Positions 8,489 through 19,417 of a DNA stretch of 64,000 nucleotides are shown here, piece after piece. This stretch comes from an uncultured bacterium (GTDB taxonomy: Bacteria; Cyanobacteriota; Vampirovibrionia; Obscuribacterales; Obscuribacteraceae), in NCBI GenBank assembly GCA_903835185.1, contig CAILLX010000071.1, positions 17,733 to 81,732 of the forward strand, in the 5' to 3' direction. The translations under genes and the position numbers were made by a program. Each line of letters starts with the position of its first letter. Within the stretch, counting starts at the first letter, position 1. Under the pieces are notes generated by a model. The model was not told where the DNA came from, searched no databases, and saw only the letters and a program-made list of their open reading frames with translations.

Positions 8489-9001
8489 ATGAGTAAGCAA
8501 TACATTTATCAGTACACAACAGCCGCTCTCGCCCTTGCTACTCTACTATTGAGCAGCTGTAGCTCCGGAACGGGCAAAGTGTCATTTAAATCTGGCGGCA
8601 TGACTCACACCTTTTCTGAGGGGCAAGCATCAGTACCAACTGACTTTCCGCTTCCAGTGTATCCTACCGCCACAGTCACCGGGTCAGTGTCTGCTGAAGG
8701 CGGCTCTGACGACGAGCATTCACGATTTCTCATGCTTACTTCCAAAGACACTGTCGAGAAAGTCCGCAAGTATTACATTGAGCAGCTTAAGGCTGGCAAC
8801 TGGCAGCTGGGAAGCGAGCAATCTTCAGGCAGTTTGATCAATCTGACAGCAACTCAGAAAGACCTGGAAGCTAATGTGATGGTCTCAGGCGACGGGCAGA
8901 AGACCACAATCAGCCTTTCTGTAAACAAGGCTACAAACAGCACTCCTGTGCCGGACAGCAGTAATTATCAACCGAACAAAGTGACCCCGCCTACTGATTA
9001 A
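8489..9001 (+). CDS. Putative lipoprotein
   Basis: Signal peptide with lipobox LATLLLSSC. Confidence 0.7.
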   Translation: MSKQYIYQYTTAALALATLLLSSCSSGTGKVSFKSGGMTHTFSEGQASVPTDFPLPVYPTATVTGSVSAEGGSDDEHSRFLMLTSKDTVEKVRKYYIEQLKAGNWQLGSEQSSGSLINLTATQKDLEANVMVSGDGQKTTISLSVNKATNSTPVPDSSNYQPNKVTPPTD

Positions 9002-9028
9002 GCTGATCAGTAAATCTCTCAACCACTC

Positions 9029-9754
9029 CTACCACAAAGAGAAAAACTGTTTTGAGGAGCCAGCCGCTCTGCTTGTAGCGACTGAGCAATAACGTAGTGC
9101 GGCTAACACTTCAGTATCTTCCACCTGGTGGAAATCGTTATAAAAACAGCCTACAGCTGAAAAGTCATGCGGAATTGAAAGAGCCAGAAGATAATCGCAC
9201 TCCTGCTTCAGTTTCAGGTATGTATCATAGGGGATGACCGGCGTAGCCAGCCAAACCCGGGCGCAAGCATGTTGCTTCACTGTGCGCAAAGCAGCTAAAG
9301 TTGTCATCCCTGTAGCTATACCGTCATCAACAATGATGACCAGTTTGCCTTGCCAGGTCGGGCGCGACTGCATACCTGAGCGCTCCACCAGGGACATCTC
9401 TTGTTGCCTGGTCTGGCAGATCAGCAGCTCTTTCTGGTCGTGTTGTGCCTTGAGGTACAGCTCAGAGTTGCCAAACAGCTGCGGAATGCGCGCGTCGAGC
9501 ACAACCACTCCACTTGAAGAAACTGCTCCTATCGCCAGCTCGGGATTGTCTGGAGCGCGAATCTTTTTCGAGACCAAAACATCGATTGAGCAACGAAGCT
9601 CTATGGCAATCTCGGCAGCTACAGGCACTCCACCACGAGGTAACCCTACAACTACAGTTGATTCCGGAGTGAAGGTAGAATCCTTTTCAAGAAGATCTCG
9701 CAACAGTCTGGACAGCTGCTGTCCCGCATCCTGGCGGTTTGTAAACATAGCCAC
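9029..9754 (-). CDS. Phosphoribosyltransferase-domain protein
   Basis: VVGLPRGGVPVAAEIA and PRPP-binding motif VIIVDDGIATGMTTLAAL. Confidence 0.8.
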   Translation of the reverse strand: MAMFTNRQDAGQQLSRLLRDLLEKDSTFTPESTVVVGLPRGGVPVAAEIAIELRCSIDVLVSKKIRAPDNPELAIGAVSSSGVVVLDARIPQLFGNSELYLKAQHDQKELLICQTRQQEMSLVERSGMQSRPTWQGKLVIIVDDGIATGMTTLAALRTVKQHACARVWLATPVIPYDTYLKLKQECDYLLALSIPHDFSAVGCFYNDFHQVEDTEVLAALRYCSVATSRAAGSSKQFFSLW

Positions 9755-9848
9755 CTCGTTGTCATTGCAACCAGTCTAGGCAATACCAGTTTAATTCAGA
9801 TTGCTTTAGAATGGTCCAACTCTCGTTTGTCCCCACTATTAAGAGTGA

Positions 9849-10484
9849 TTGCAAGTGAAAGCTGATAAAGAAGCTGCCCAAGTCTGTCAACCAGAACCTC
9901 TTGGTGAAGTAGTCTCTTCTTCAATTACCGGCTTTGTAGCAACTGTGAGAACAGCTCAGACCGGGGTTCCTCTTGCGATCGGTCCGGGGTTTGGCACCTT
10001 TGTGCGAGTTGAATCGCCAGAGCAGATGATGACTATAGTAGCTGTAGTTTACAACCTGATTACAGGAGCAGCCGATTCAAGTCACACACCGACAGCGTTG
10101 GGGATGAGCAGGCAGCAGCTGGCAGTCGAACAACCGCACATTTTCTCCTTGCTACGTACAGAGCTCCATGCAGTAAACATCGGCTATTTCCAGCATGGAA
10201 AGTATTTTTCTCACCTGCCACCGCACCCAGCTCAGGTACACGATTTTGTCTATTCATGCACAGCACAGGAGGTGCAAACTGCAACAGAAGAGGTTGACTT
10301 CTTACGTCTTATAGCCGGAGTAACAACCGTCCCGTCCGATGAGCTGCTAGCCTCTGCCATTCGTGAGTCCAGCCTGGTCCACACTGAACAATTCCTCATC
10401 ACAGCAGGACAGGCTCTCGCCCAGCTCTTTCGTGAAGATTATGACCGTCTGCTTGCCGTCTTAAAGAAAGTCAAACCACACTGA
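9849..10484 (+). CDS. Conserved hypothetical protein, possibly HAS-barrel-like N-terminal domain
   Basis: 211 aa ORF; GEVVSSSITGFVATVRTAQTGVPLAIGPGFGTFVRVES resembles cyanobacterial HAS-barrel-type proteins. Confidence 0.5.
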   Translation: MQVKADKEAAQVCQPEPLGEVVSSSITGFVATVRTAQTGVPLAIGPGFGTFVRVESPEQMMTIVAVVYNLITGAADSSHTPTALGMSRQQLAVEQPHIFSLLRTELHAVNIGYFQHGKYFSHLPPHPAQVHDFVYSCTAQEVQTATEEVDFLRLIAGVTTVPSDELLASAIRESSLVHTEQFLITAGQALAQLFREDYDRLLAVLKKVKPH

Positions 10485-10802
10485 CGAGCAGCTTAACGAC
10501 ATGATCTCAGTTGACTTGCCAAGGCAACAATGTACTTGTGTAGCCGCAGCGACTGAAGCCAGCCTGACCAATCATCAAGCAATATCCAGCTTGACTACCA
10601 ACTGGCAAAGGCAAGCCTTATAGCAAACCATCCCCTCTGCTTTGATAATGCCTGACGAACTAGAAAGCATGTCAAATCTTTTCTGCAGACCGGTGGCAGT
10701 TTGTGGAAAGATTCGCTAGTATTGGGAGATTATCGGTTGCCTCTCGGTCACTGATTGCAAACAAAGTTCTCAGCTGTCGACTTGGCAGGGTTTTCAAGCT
10801 CA

Positions 10803-12062
10803 ATGACACAGATGTCGGACAAGAAGTTTAATGGGCTGTCTGTTCCGGCGGGTGAGAAGATCCGCTTTGCAGACGGTAAGCCGCAATGCCCAGACAGGCC
10901 TATCATCCCCTTTATTGAAGGAGATGGTACTGGACCTGACATCTGGCAGGCTACCAAGAGGGTTCTTGATGCTGCTGTAATAAAAGCTTATGCAGGCAAG
11001 CGTTCCATCGCCTGGTTCGAAGTTTTTGCCGGCGAGAAAGCAAACAAGCATTTTGGATCCTGGTTGCCAGAAGACAGTATCAAGGCCATTCGGGAGTTTG
11101 GAGTAGCAATAAAAGGGCCATTGACAACGCCAATAGGCGGTGGAATGCGCAGCTTGAATGTGACACTGCGCCAGATCTTTGACCTGTACTGTTGCGTTCG
11201 TCCAGTCAAATACTTTGCCGGTGTGCCATCGCCTGTAGTGGCGCCTGAAAAGTTAGATGTCGTTATTTTTAGAGAAAACACTGAAGACGTATATGCCGGT
11301 ATAGAGTATCCGATTGATTCAGCTGAGGCAAAGCAGCTCATCGAGCTAATCGCCTCTTTCGGTAAGACAATTCGCCCAGACTCCGGCATCGGCATCAAAC
11401 CGATATCCAGATTTGGCTCACAGCGCCTTGTGCGACGTGCAATTCAATATGCGCTGGAGCACAATCGTCGCACTGTAACGCTCGTCCATAAAGGCAACAT
11501 CATGAAGTTTACCGAGGGAGCTTTCAGGGACTGGGGTTACCAGTTGGCTGCCTCCGAATTCGCCTCCAGCTGGGTCTCAGAAGAGACGTTGCACACCGAG
11601 TTTCAAGATAGACTGCCACCAGGCAAGGTTATCGTCAACGATCGCATCGCCGACTCAATGTTTCAGCAGGTGCTATCCCGGCCAGAAGAATACTCAGTGC
11701 TGGCAACAGCTAATCTAAACGGCGACTATCTTTCCGATGCATGCGCTGCACAGGTTGGCGGACTTGGTATTGCTCCTGGTGCAAACATTGGCGATGACTG
11801 CGCCATTTTTGAAGCCACTCACGGTACTGCACCCAAGTACGCTGGACTGGATATGGTCAACCCTGGATCTGTCATTCTATCCGGAGCTATGATGCTTGAA
11901 TTCCTGGGATGGGTTGAAGCTAAGGAGATAGTGCACGATGCACTCGGCAAAACCATTCAGAAGAAAACGGTTACCTACGATTTTGCGCGAATGATGAGTG
12001 GTGCCACCCAGTTAAGAACTAGTGAGTTCGGGTTGGCAATTATCGATAATATGGTTGGTTAA
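10803..12062 (+). CDS. icd: Isocitrate dehydrogenase (NADP-dependent type)
   Basis: [96 protein letters not shown]. Confidence 0.95.
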   Translation: MTQMSDKKFNGLSVPAGEKIRFADGKPQCPDRPIIPFIEGDGTGPDIWQATKRVLDAAVIKAYAGKRSIAWFEVFAGEKANKHFGSWLPEDSIKAIREFGVAIKGPLTTPIGGGMRSLNVTLRQIFDLYCCVRPVKYFAGVPSPVVAPEKLDVVIFRENTEDVYAGIEYPIDSAEAKQLIELIASFGKTIRPDSGIGIKPISRFGSQRLVRRAIQYALEHNRRTVTLVHKGNIMKFTEGAFRDWGYQLAASEFASSWVSEETLHTEFQDRLPPGKVIVNDRIADSMFQQVLSRPEEYSVLATANLNGDYLSDACAAQVGGLGIAPGANIGDDCAIFEATHGTAPKYAGLDMVNPGSVILSGAMMLEFLGWVEAKEIVHDALGKTIQKKTVTYDFARMMSGATQLRTSEFGLAIIDNMVG

Positions 12063-12099
12063 AGGTTCGAACAGTGTTGTTTACAATGTGGAGGTTTTC

Positions 12100-12321
12100 A
12101 TGACTCAGATGTCCCCAACGGCTCAAGTTGCGAAGGAAAAATTGGTCTATCTCCGCCAGTGGGTCGGCAACAAAGTTGCTGTAAAACTGGTCAACGGTGG
12201 CGGTTACGCAGGCGTGCTCACCAACATAGTTTTTGACGGCACCAGACTTATGTACATCATGATTGATGACACAATTTGCCTTAATTTCGACCATGTGCTG
12301 GAAGTTAAGTTGGGTACCTAA
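12100..12321 (+). CDS. Small (73 aa) conserved-looking protein, possible Sm/SH3-like barrel
   Basis: GGAGG Shine-Dalgarno-like sequence before ATG at 12100; GNKVAVKLVNGGGYAGVLTNIVFDGTRLMYIMIDDTICLNFDHVLEVKLGT has the strand/turn pattern of Sm-like small barrels. Confidence 0.6.
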   Translation: MTQMSPTAQVAKEKLVYLRQWVGNKVAVKLVNGGGYAGVLTNIVFDGTRLMYIMIDDTICLNFDHVLEVKLGT

Positions 12322-12339
12322 AAGGTCAAACGACAAACC

Positions 12340-13299
12340 GTGCGCATCATCTTCCTGGGAACACCAGAGTTTGCTGTTCCAACGCTGGAAAAGCTTATAG
12401 CCTGGCCAAAGGCCGAGGTGGTAGCTTTGCTCTGTCAACCAGACAGGCCCAGCGGGCGAGGGCAGAAGGTATTAATGCCAGCAACCAAAGTGGTTGCCTT
12501 GAACAATAATATTCCGGTTATGCAACCTGAGCGGCTCTCTAAATCACCAGAGATTGTAGAAGCTGCCTGCGCTCTCAAGCCAGATATCCTTGTGATGGTC
12601 GCTTTTGGACAGATCTTAAAGAAGCCTGTCCTTGAGATGGCTCCGCACGGAGTACTCAACCTTCATGGATCATTGTTGCCTCAGTATAGGGGTCCAGCAC
12701 CAATCAATTGGGCCATTATCAACGGCGAACAAGAGACCGGGGTAACTACAATGTTCTCCGATGCAGGCGTTGACACCGGCGCGATGTTCCTCAAGAAAGC
12801 AGTATCGATAGACCCGGATATTAATGCCGGTGAGTTGGCAAAAACGCTGGCGATCCTGGGATCCGATCTGGTCATAGAGACTCTTGACCAGATTCTTCAT
12901 GGGATAATTGAGCCTCAGGCTCAAGATCACAGCAAGGCATCTTACGCGCCGATGTTGACAAAGGAACTGGGAGCAATAAACTGGTCACAATCTGCCTATC
13001 AGATCCACAACCAGGTGCGCGGACTTTATCCATGGCCGGGGACATACACAAATTTCTCCGACAATCAGCTGAAGATCATAACTACACATGTCTGCGACAC
13101 AGAGGCAGCCTCTGGAGCACAGCCTGGTCAAATAGTCTCATGTGGAGAGAAGGTTTTAGTAGCTTGTGGCAGCGGAGCCCAGACCGTTGAGCTGGAAGAA
13201 GTCCAACCAGCAAATAAAGCGCGAATGAAAGGACGCGATTGGGCCAACGGTGCAAGATTAAAAGCGGGTGCAATCCTTGGTTCCGAGGTTAAGTTGTGA
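12340..13299 (+). CDS. fmt: Methionyl-tRNA formyltransferase
   Basis: MRIIFLGTPEFAVPTLEKL; LNLHGSLLPQYRGPAPINWAIINGEQETGVTTM. Confidence 0.95.
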   Translation: MRIIFLGTPEFAVPTLEKLIAWPKAEVVALLCQPDRPSGRGQKVLMPATKVVALNNNIPVMQPERLSKSPEIVEAACALKPDILVMVAFGQILKKPVLEMAPHGVLNLHGSLLPQYRGPAPINWAIINGEQETGVTTMFSDAGVDTGAMFLKKAVSIDPDINAGELAKTLAILGSDLVIETLDQILHGIIEPQAQDHSKASYAPMLTKELGAINWSQSAYQIHNQVRGLYPWPGTYTNFSDNQLKIITTHVCDTEAASGAQPGQIVSCGEKVLVACGSGAQTVELEEVQPANKARMKGRDWANGARLKAGAILGSEVKL

Positions 13300-14708
13300 C
13301 AAAAGACGCCACAAACATAGAGCGTAAAAGCGAAGCCGGAGTGGCAAGTCGCCGCCTGGCTGTTGAAATTCTCATTAAGGTTGAGTCGGCTGGTGCTTAT
13401 GCCAACCTGGCGCTGGCTAGCGCCTTTAAACGAAAGACTCTTTCAGAGCGTGATCGCGCATTTGTCACTGCCCTGGTCTCCGGCGTCCTGCGCCATCGTA
13501 TCAAGATAGATGAACGGATTGCCCAGCTGTCCAGCCGTAAGCTGGAAAGTTTGCCACTTTTCCTCAAGAATGCTCTACGTCTGGCAGTTTTTCAGATAGA
13601 ACACATGAGTGATATTCCCCAATCTGCAATTGTCGATACTTGTGTAAAACTTGTTCACCTGGGCGGGCATCAAGGTCAAGCCCGCTTTGCCAACGCTCTT
13701 TTGCGCAGCTATCTGAGAGCACAAGAGAGCTTTACGGACGACGAAGTGCTGCCAATCAACACTGAACAGCTGCCCAGCAGTTATTCGATGCCGATGTGGC
13801 TGGTAGAGAGATGGCTCAAGGCATGGGGACCTGACGAGACCAAGATTCTGCTTGAACATACTCAGACGATACCAGAGTTGGTGCTTCGCACCTGTGAACA
13901 AGCAATTACACCTGAAGGTTTGCAAGAGATTCTCGAAGGCAGAGGCATGAAGCTACGCCGGGGCACTCTGGTACCATCTTGCCTGCTTGTTGAACAGCGC
14001 GGACCGTTGCGTGGTCCGGCAACCAAACTTCCTGGCTATGAAGAAGGATTGTTTGTTATTCAGGACGAAGCAGCAGCTTTTGTTTCCACTGTGGTAGACC
14101 CACGTCCAGGCGATCTGGTTATTGATCTTTGCGCTGCTCCTGGAGGCAAGAGCCTTCACATGGCTGAACTCATGGAAAATAAAGGACGTGTGATAGCTGT
14201 AGACAGCCGACCAGCTCGCCTGGGATTGTTGCACAAGAGCAGGCAGCGACTGGGCTTAACCAACATTGAGACTTTTGTTGCTGATGCACGCTCATTCGTA
14301 ACCGAGGCACAAGCTGATTGCGTCCTGCTTGACGCGCCCTGCACCGGTACTGGTGTCATAAACAGGAGATCAGATATCAGATTCCGCCGGGATGCACCGG
14401 ATTTAATACAACTCACTGAACTACAACGACAGCTTCTGGAGCATGCCAGTACACTGGTACGCTCTGGCGGCGTTTTGGTTTATTCGACCTGCTCAATCGA
14501 GCCGGAGGAGAACGAGGACAATATTAAGTGGTTTTTGCAAAACCACAACGATTTTCATCCGCTCTCGTTAAAACAGTTTGTGCCAGAGGACTTAGCTAGC
14601 GAATGGTCAGCCAAGACGAAAGTGGATCTTGATATCGGCTGGCTAACTCTCATGCCATCCCGCCACGGAACATCAGGTTTTTTCGTGTGTAGACTTGCAC
14701 ACAAATAG
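13296..14708 (+). CDS. rsmB: 16S rRNA (cytosine-967 C5)-methyltransferase RsmB
   Basis: NusB-like N-terminus plus VIDLCAAPGGKSLHMAELM, LLDAPCTGTGVINRRSDIR, VYSTCSIEPEENE; 4-bp overlap with fmt. Confidence 0.92.
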   Translation: MTKDATNIERKSEAGVASRRLAVEILIKVESAGAYANLALASAFKRKTLSERDRAFVTALVSGVLRHRIKIDERIAQLSSRKLESLPLFLKNALRLAVFQIEHMSDIPQSAIVDTCVKLVHLGGHQGQARFANALLRSYLRAQESFTDDEVLPINTEQLPSSYSMPMWLVERWLKAWGPDETKILLEHTQTIPELVLRTCEQAITPEGLQEILEGRGMKLRRGTLVPSCLLVEQRGPLRGPATKLPGYEEGLFVIQDEAAAFVSTVVDPRPGDLVIDLCAAPGGKSLHMAELMENKGRVIAVDSRPARLGLLHKSRQRLGLTNIETFVADARSFVTEAQADCVLLDAPCTGTGVINRRSDIRFRRDAPDLIQLTELQRQLLEHASTLVRSGGVLVYSTCSIEPEENEDNIKWFLQNHNDFHPLSLKQFVPEDLASEWSAKTKVDLDIGWLTLMPSRHGTSGFFVCRLAHK

Positions 14709-14733
14709 CAATCACATTTAAAGGGGAATAGAA

Positions 14734-15564
14734 ATGGAGATTTTTTCAATACTTGGATTTATTGCAGCAGTAGCCTTGCTGTCCAGTATCCGCTTCGTTA
14801 ATGAGTATGATCGCCTGGTAATCTTCAGAATGGGACGAGCAATCGGAGTGAGAGGTCCAGGGCTATGCTTTGTCGCTCCGGTAATTGAGCAAGGGAAGAA
14901 AGTCGACCTGAGAATTATCACTATGTCGATCCCGATGCAGGAGATTATCACCAAAGATAATGTTTCAGCAAGAACTGCAGCAGTCTGCTTCTTCCAGGTA
15001 ATTGATCCATTTAAGGTTGTGACCAAAATTGAAGACCCTTATAATGCCACAAACCAGATTGCTCAAACCACATTGCGCAGCGTGCTCGGACAGCACGAAC
15101 TAGACCACTTGCTTGCAGACAGAGACACGATTAATGCCAAGCTCCAGGCGATGATTGACAGGCAGACTGAAGGTTGGGGTATCAAGGTCAATACAGTTGA
15201 AGTGAAAGACGTCGAGATTCCTGACAATATGCAGCGGGCCATGGCAAGACAGGCCGAGGCTGAACGGGAAAGACGCGCCAAGGTTGTAGCTGCTGAAGGC
15301 GAGCTGCAAGCTGCAGAGAAGCTGTCTCAAGCTGCAAGAATGCTCGCCACCGAGCCCGGTGCCATGCAGTTAAGGCAGCTTCAGTCGATGGTAGAAGTAT
15401 CTGCAGAGAAGAACACCACTTTGATCTTCCCGATACCTATCGAACTGATAGATTTTGCCAGGAGTGCTGCAGCCAAAATTAATGCAAGTCTTGACAGGCA
15501 GTCCGGGCAAGAAGACAGGTCAACTACAATCCAGGTGAAGGAAGTCACAAAGGAGAAAGCATAA
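14734..15564 (+). CDS. SPFH-domain protein, slipin/stomatin type
   Basis: N-terminal TM, VNEYDRLVIFRMGRAIGVRGPGLCFVAPVIE, TTLRSVLGQHELDHLLADRDTINAKLQ. Confidence 0.88.
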   Translation: MEIFSILGFIAAVALLSSIRFVNEYDRLVIFRMGRAIGVRGPGLCFVAPVIEQGKKVDLRIITMSIPMQEIITKDNVSARTAAVCFFQVIDPFKVVTKIEDPYNATNQIAQTTLRSVLGQHELDHLLADRDTINAKLQAMIDRQTEGWGIKVNTVEVKDVEIPDNMQRAMARQAEAERERRAKVVAAEGELQAAEKLSQAARMLATEPGAMQLRQLQSMVEVSAEKNTTLIFPIPIELIDFARSAAAKINASLDRQSGQEDRSTTIQVKEVTKEKA

Positions 15565-15566
15565 GG

Positions 15567-16133
15567 TCATCTTTCTTCGGCTTGACTACTCTCAATCTGG
15601 TGTAAGAACTCAGCCAGTGTCACTTCTTTGGGCCTCTTCATGATCCAGGTGCAGGCTTCAACTACTGCCTGGCTTAATGCCTCATAGGGATAATCAGCTA
15701 CAGCTGCCATAAAAACAAGTTTGTACGGCGCCAGATTCTCGCCGTACCAGAGAAAGACTTGTGGTTTGGCGCCAGCGCCAAAGTTGAGGAGCAGATGGTC
15801 CAGGTCTTGCGGCGGGCTGACGTCAAAGCCCCGCTCGTACTCAGTTATTGTGTCGAGTCCATAGGCAACGTCCAACCCTGCCCGAATCCTGCCAAATAAT
15901 CCGCCGTAAAGGAAACCTCGTCCACGGCAGACAATCAGCTGATCATTCTCTCTTTTATATGCCAGCCAGCCACGCCAGCCTTTGGGAACTTTGTCACCCA
16001 GCTGAACTCCGACTTCTTTTTCAACAAACTGAAGCAAACTATTACAATCTGGCGGCAGTTCAGCAAAACTTTTCTCGCTTGCCTCTTTGGCCAGCAACTC
16101 AGATTCCAGCTCTAAAAGTCTCAGGTGAAACAT
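15567..16133 (-). CDS. Hypothetical protein
   Basis: 188 aa ORF in a gap between well-supported genes, no overlap with stronger ORFs. Confidence 0.55.
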   Translation of the reverse strand: MFHLRLLELESELLAKEASEKSFAELPPDCNSLLQFVEKEVGVQLGDKVPKGWRGWLAYKRENDQLIVCRGRGFLYGGLFGRIRAGLDVAYGLDTITEYERGFDVSPPQDLDHLLLNFGAGAKPQVFLWYGENLAPYKLVFMAAVADYPYEALSQAVVEACTWIMKRPKEVTLAEFLHQIESSQAEER

Positions 16134-16415
16134 TAAATGTGCTCTCCCCTCCAGTTATTCCCTGAAGTTGCACAATCCATGCGTCGCTTAGGGCGAACAC
16201 TACAGCAGCAGAAATTTTCATTTTATGTTGCCATAAAGCTCAGATCTGCACCGCTCTCACTCATCTCATTTTTCAGCATGGTTAACTGAGTCGGTCAATA
16301 GCAAAACAATTCGCTATGTCTCAGATAGATTTATGATTATTATCGTAGTTGTCTTACCATAAGTTGCTGCCATAGAAATGATAGTTGTTAATCTTCAGTC
16401 AAAGGAAGCTAAACG

Positions 16416-18377
16416 ATGAAGGCCCTAATTCTCCTGCTGTGCGCACTGCTTGCGGGACAACCACTTGCCCTCGGACATGACAGAGGCGCGGCAGCGCAGC
16501 AAACACTTCCACTACTCGACACGATGGTGGTAGAAAACGTGCCTCCTGTTCCCACAGCACTGGTAGAAGAGGCAGATCGCTATACCGGCTTTCGGGCAGC
16601 ACTACTTAGTAGCTGGCACCCTACCAGGCGCGAGATGCTTATCACCACCAGGTTCGCAGACACAGACCAGGTACACCTGGTGCGCAGTCCAGCCGGTGCG
16701 CGCACCCAACTCACCTTTTTCAAAGACAGAGTAGACAGCGCCAGTTGGCAACCAGTAAATGGAAATTACTTTGTCTTTGCCAAGGACAGAGGCGGTGATG
16801 AATTCTTCCAACTATACCGTTTTGATATTGCAACCAAGGCTGTCACTCTTCTCACCGACGGCACTTCACGCAACACCGGAGCTGTCTGGTCTCACGCCGG
16901 CAACACGATAGCCTATGGGTCCACCAGACGCAACGGCAAGGACGTGGACATTTATACGGTCGACCCGTCAGACCCGGCTACCTCCACTCGACGCCTGGCA
17001 GAGCTAACCGGTGGCGGCTGGGCTGTTCTCGATTGGTCACCTGATGATCGACAGCTGCTGGTAGCAGAAGAGATCTCAGCTAATGAGTCTTACCTGTGGC
17101 TCTTCGATACTACCAATGGTGCCAGAAAATTGGTAACACATAAAAGCGGTGCCGAACCGGTAGCATATGAATACGCCCAGTTTGCCCCTGCAGGTGATGG
17201 CATTTATGCAATAACAGACAGAAACTGTGAGTTCAAAAGGCTTGCCTATATTAACTTGAAGACGTTATCGCATAAGTACCTGACCAGTCACATCACCTGG
17301 GACATTGATGACATTGCCCTCTCCTGGGACGGCTTACATCTGGCATTTGTCAGCAATGAAGATGGTCGTGCCAGGCTCCATCTTCTCGACACCAAAACAA
17401 ACTTAGAGATGCCGCTGCCAGCCCTTCCTGCCGGACAGATAACAGACTTACGCTGGCACAAGAACAACAAGGATCTGGGTTTTATTGTCTTTGGTGCCCG
17501 TTCGCCAGCTGATATCTATTCACTTGACATACAGTCAAGCTTAATTGAACGCTGGACGCAAAGCGAAACAGGCATGATCTCTTGCAGCAGCCTACCCGAG
17601 CCTGAATTAATCAGATGGACAAGTTCTGACGGCAAAAGCATCTCTGGTTTTCTCTACAAGCCACCAGAGCGGTTTGCCGGCAAGCGCCCTGTGATTATCA
17701 ATATCCATGGCGGTCCGGAGGGGCAGGCACGTCCGTTCTTTCTCGGGCGAAGCAACTATTATCTCAATGAGCTGGGGGTGGCTATCATCTATCCAAACGT
17801 GCGCGGCTCTTCCGGCTTTGGCAAGAGCTTCCTCAAGCTCGACAACGGGCTTCTGCGCCGGGGTGCATACAGAGATATCGGTACTCTCCTTGACTGGATC
17901 AAAGGACGCGACGACCTGGATGCAGATCGTGTCATGGTCACCGGTGGCAGTTATGGCGGGCACATGACACTGGCAGTCTCTTGCTTCTATCCTGAGCGCA
18001 TCCGTTGTGCTGTCGATGTAGTGGGACCATCCAACCTGGTGACTTTCCTGGAGAATACAGAAGACTACAGACGGGATTTGCGCCGTGTGGAATACGGAGA
18101 TGAGCGAGATCCCGAGGTAAGAGCATTCTTGCTTTCAATAGCGCCAATGAATAATGTAAGCCGCATTACAAAGCCATTGTTTGTCGTACAAGGCAAGAAT
18201 GATCCACGCGTTCCAGCCAGTGAAGCACTACAACTGGTGGCAGCCTTAAAAGCCAACCACACTCCCGCCTGGTTCCTTATGGCCAACGACGAGGGACACG
18301 GCTTCAGGAAGAAGAGCAATAGCGATTACCTCTTTTACGCCACAGTAATGTTCATCCGCAAATACCTACTCGATTGA
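16416..18377 (+). CDS. S9-family (prolyl oligopeptidase-like) peptidase
   Basis: Signal peptide, beta-propeller region, catalytic domain with GGSYGGHMTLAVSCF (Ser), VQGKNDPRVPASEALQ (Asp), NDEGHGF (His). Confidence 0.9.
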   Translation: MKALILLLCALLAGQPLALGHDRGAAAQQTLPLLDTMVVENVPPVPTALVEEADRYTGFRAALLSSWHPTRREMLITTRFADTDQVHLVRSPAGARTQLTFFKDRVDSASWQPVNGNYFVFAKDRGGDEFFQLYRFDIATKAVTLLTDGTSRNTGAVWSHAGNTIAYGSTRRNGKDVDIYTVDPSDPATSTRRLAELTGGGWAVLDWSPDDRQLLVAEEISANESYLWLFDTTNGARKLVTHKSGAEPVAYEYAQFAPAGDGIYAITDRNCEFKRLAYINLKTLSHKYLTSHITWDIDDIALSWDGLHLAFVSNEDGRARLHLLDTKTNLEMPLPALPAGQITDLRWHKNNKDLGFIVFGARSPADIYSLDIQSSLIERWTQSETGMISCSSLPEPELIRWTSSDGKSISGFLYKPPERFAGKRPVIINIHGGPEGQARPFFLGRSNYYLNELGVAIIYPNVRGSSGFGKSFLKLDNGLLRRGAYRDIGTLLDWIKGRDDLDADRVMVTGGSYGGHMTLAVSCFYPERIRCAVDVVGPSNLVTFLENTEDYRRDLRRVEYGDERDPEVRAFLLSIAPMNNVSRITKPLFVVQGKNDPRVPASEALQLVAALKANHTPAWFLMANDEGHGFRKKSNSDYLFYATVMFIRKYLLD

Positions 18378-18400
18378 CCAGAGATAAGAACAGACAGCAA

Positions 18401-18446
18401 AGCGTCTTGCCGCGCGGAGGAGGCGGCTACGCCGCCGACGGAGCGC
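18401..18446. repeat. GC-rich dispersed repeat, second copy
   Basis: Similar to 8298-8343. Confidence 0.5.
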
Positions 18447-19148
18447 TTACATATGAATCGCAATCACCTTCCCCAGATCCGGGTTTTCAGAGATCATCTG
18501 GTTAAACATAATATTCTTGGACAGAGCATGAGCAACTGAGGGGTTTTTGTCAATTGCACGATAAATGCCCTCTGGATCAAGAGCTATAACCTTGTCAGCC
18601 TGTGGATTTCTCACCAGAGCCCAGGTAGATCCTGACCATCTGGTAAGACGGCGACAGAGGTAATGATCGCATTCAGCCAGCTCTCCAATATGGCGATTCT
18701 TGGCCAGCCTCTTAGCAGCGCCAGGATGTTCGCAAATGGCTGCAATGATAGCTGGATCTGAAGCTGCAGCCTTATAAAGCCAGGGATCACTGGCCAACCT
18801 GTAAGCGATTCTCCAATCCTTGCGGACCCGGGCTGAAGTTACCGCCGGTTTTATGACTGCCGTATTTGGTCCAGGAGCGGACTCAGCTAACTGCGTAACA
18901 GCTGAATCATGCGCCTTATCCATCTGCCCATGTAAAGCCGGTTGATCCCATGAGCCAGATTGTTCATGCGACTGGCTCTGAGTTCCCGCAGCAGGAGCTG
19001 GTACCGCTTCGGCATTTGCCAGTAAAGAACAGATGCTTGCAAACTGAGCCAGCGCCAGAGCCAATGCCAGCGTTAACAGACTTGATCGCTTCATGTTCAT
19101 GTCAGTCTCCATAACCAGAGCACATCTGTCCAAGGGTTGAGTTAACAT
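18447..19148 (-). CDS. Hypothetical secreted protein
   Basis: 233 aa ORF with signal-peptide-like region SSLLTLALALALAQFASICSLLANAEA. Confidence 0.6.
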   Translation of the reverse strand: MLTQPLDRCALVMETDMNMKRSSLLTLALALALAQFASICSLLANAEAVPAPAAGTQSQSHEQSGSWDQPALHGQMDKAHDSAVTQLAESAPGPNTAVIKPAVTSARVRKDWRIAYRLASDPWLYKAAASDPAIIAAICEHPGAAKRLAKNRHIGELAECDHYLCRRLTRWSGSTWALVRNPQADKVIALDPEGIYRAIDKNPSVAHALSKNIMFNQMISENPDLGKVIAIHM

Positions 19149-19417
19149 CGGCTCAATATTAACATAGGATGGTCAGACTAGGAAATGAAGCGGTCGGTGC
19201 TCGCAAAGCCACAGCAGCAGAAGCCTCCTGCAGTAGTACCGCCGATCTAAGCAGATCTGTGGGCAATCCTTGCAGAACAGGTCATAGTAAATGCAATAAT
19301 AAAGCCGAAAGCAGCCAGGCCCAAAATCTCGCCTGCCCTGAATAGATGTCGGGCAGGCAGTCAGTCAGGTTCTCCAGAGTAAAATGACAGCAGATACTGC
19401 CGAGCGAGACAGAGAAT

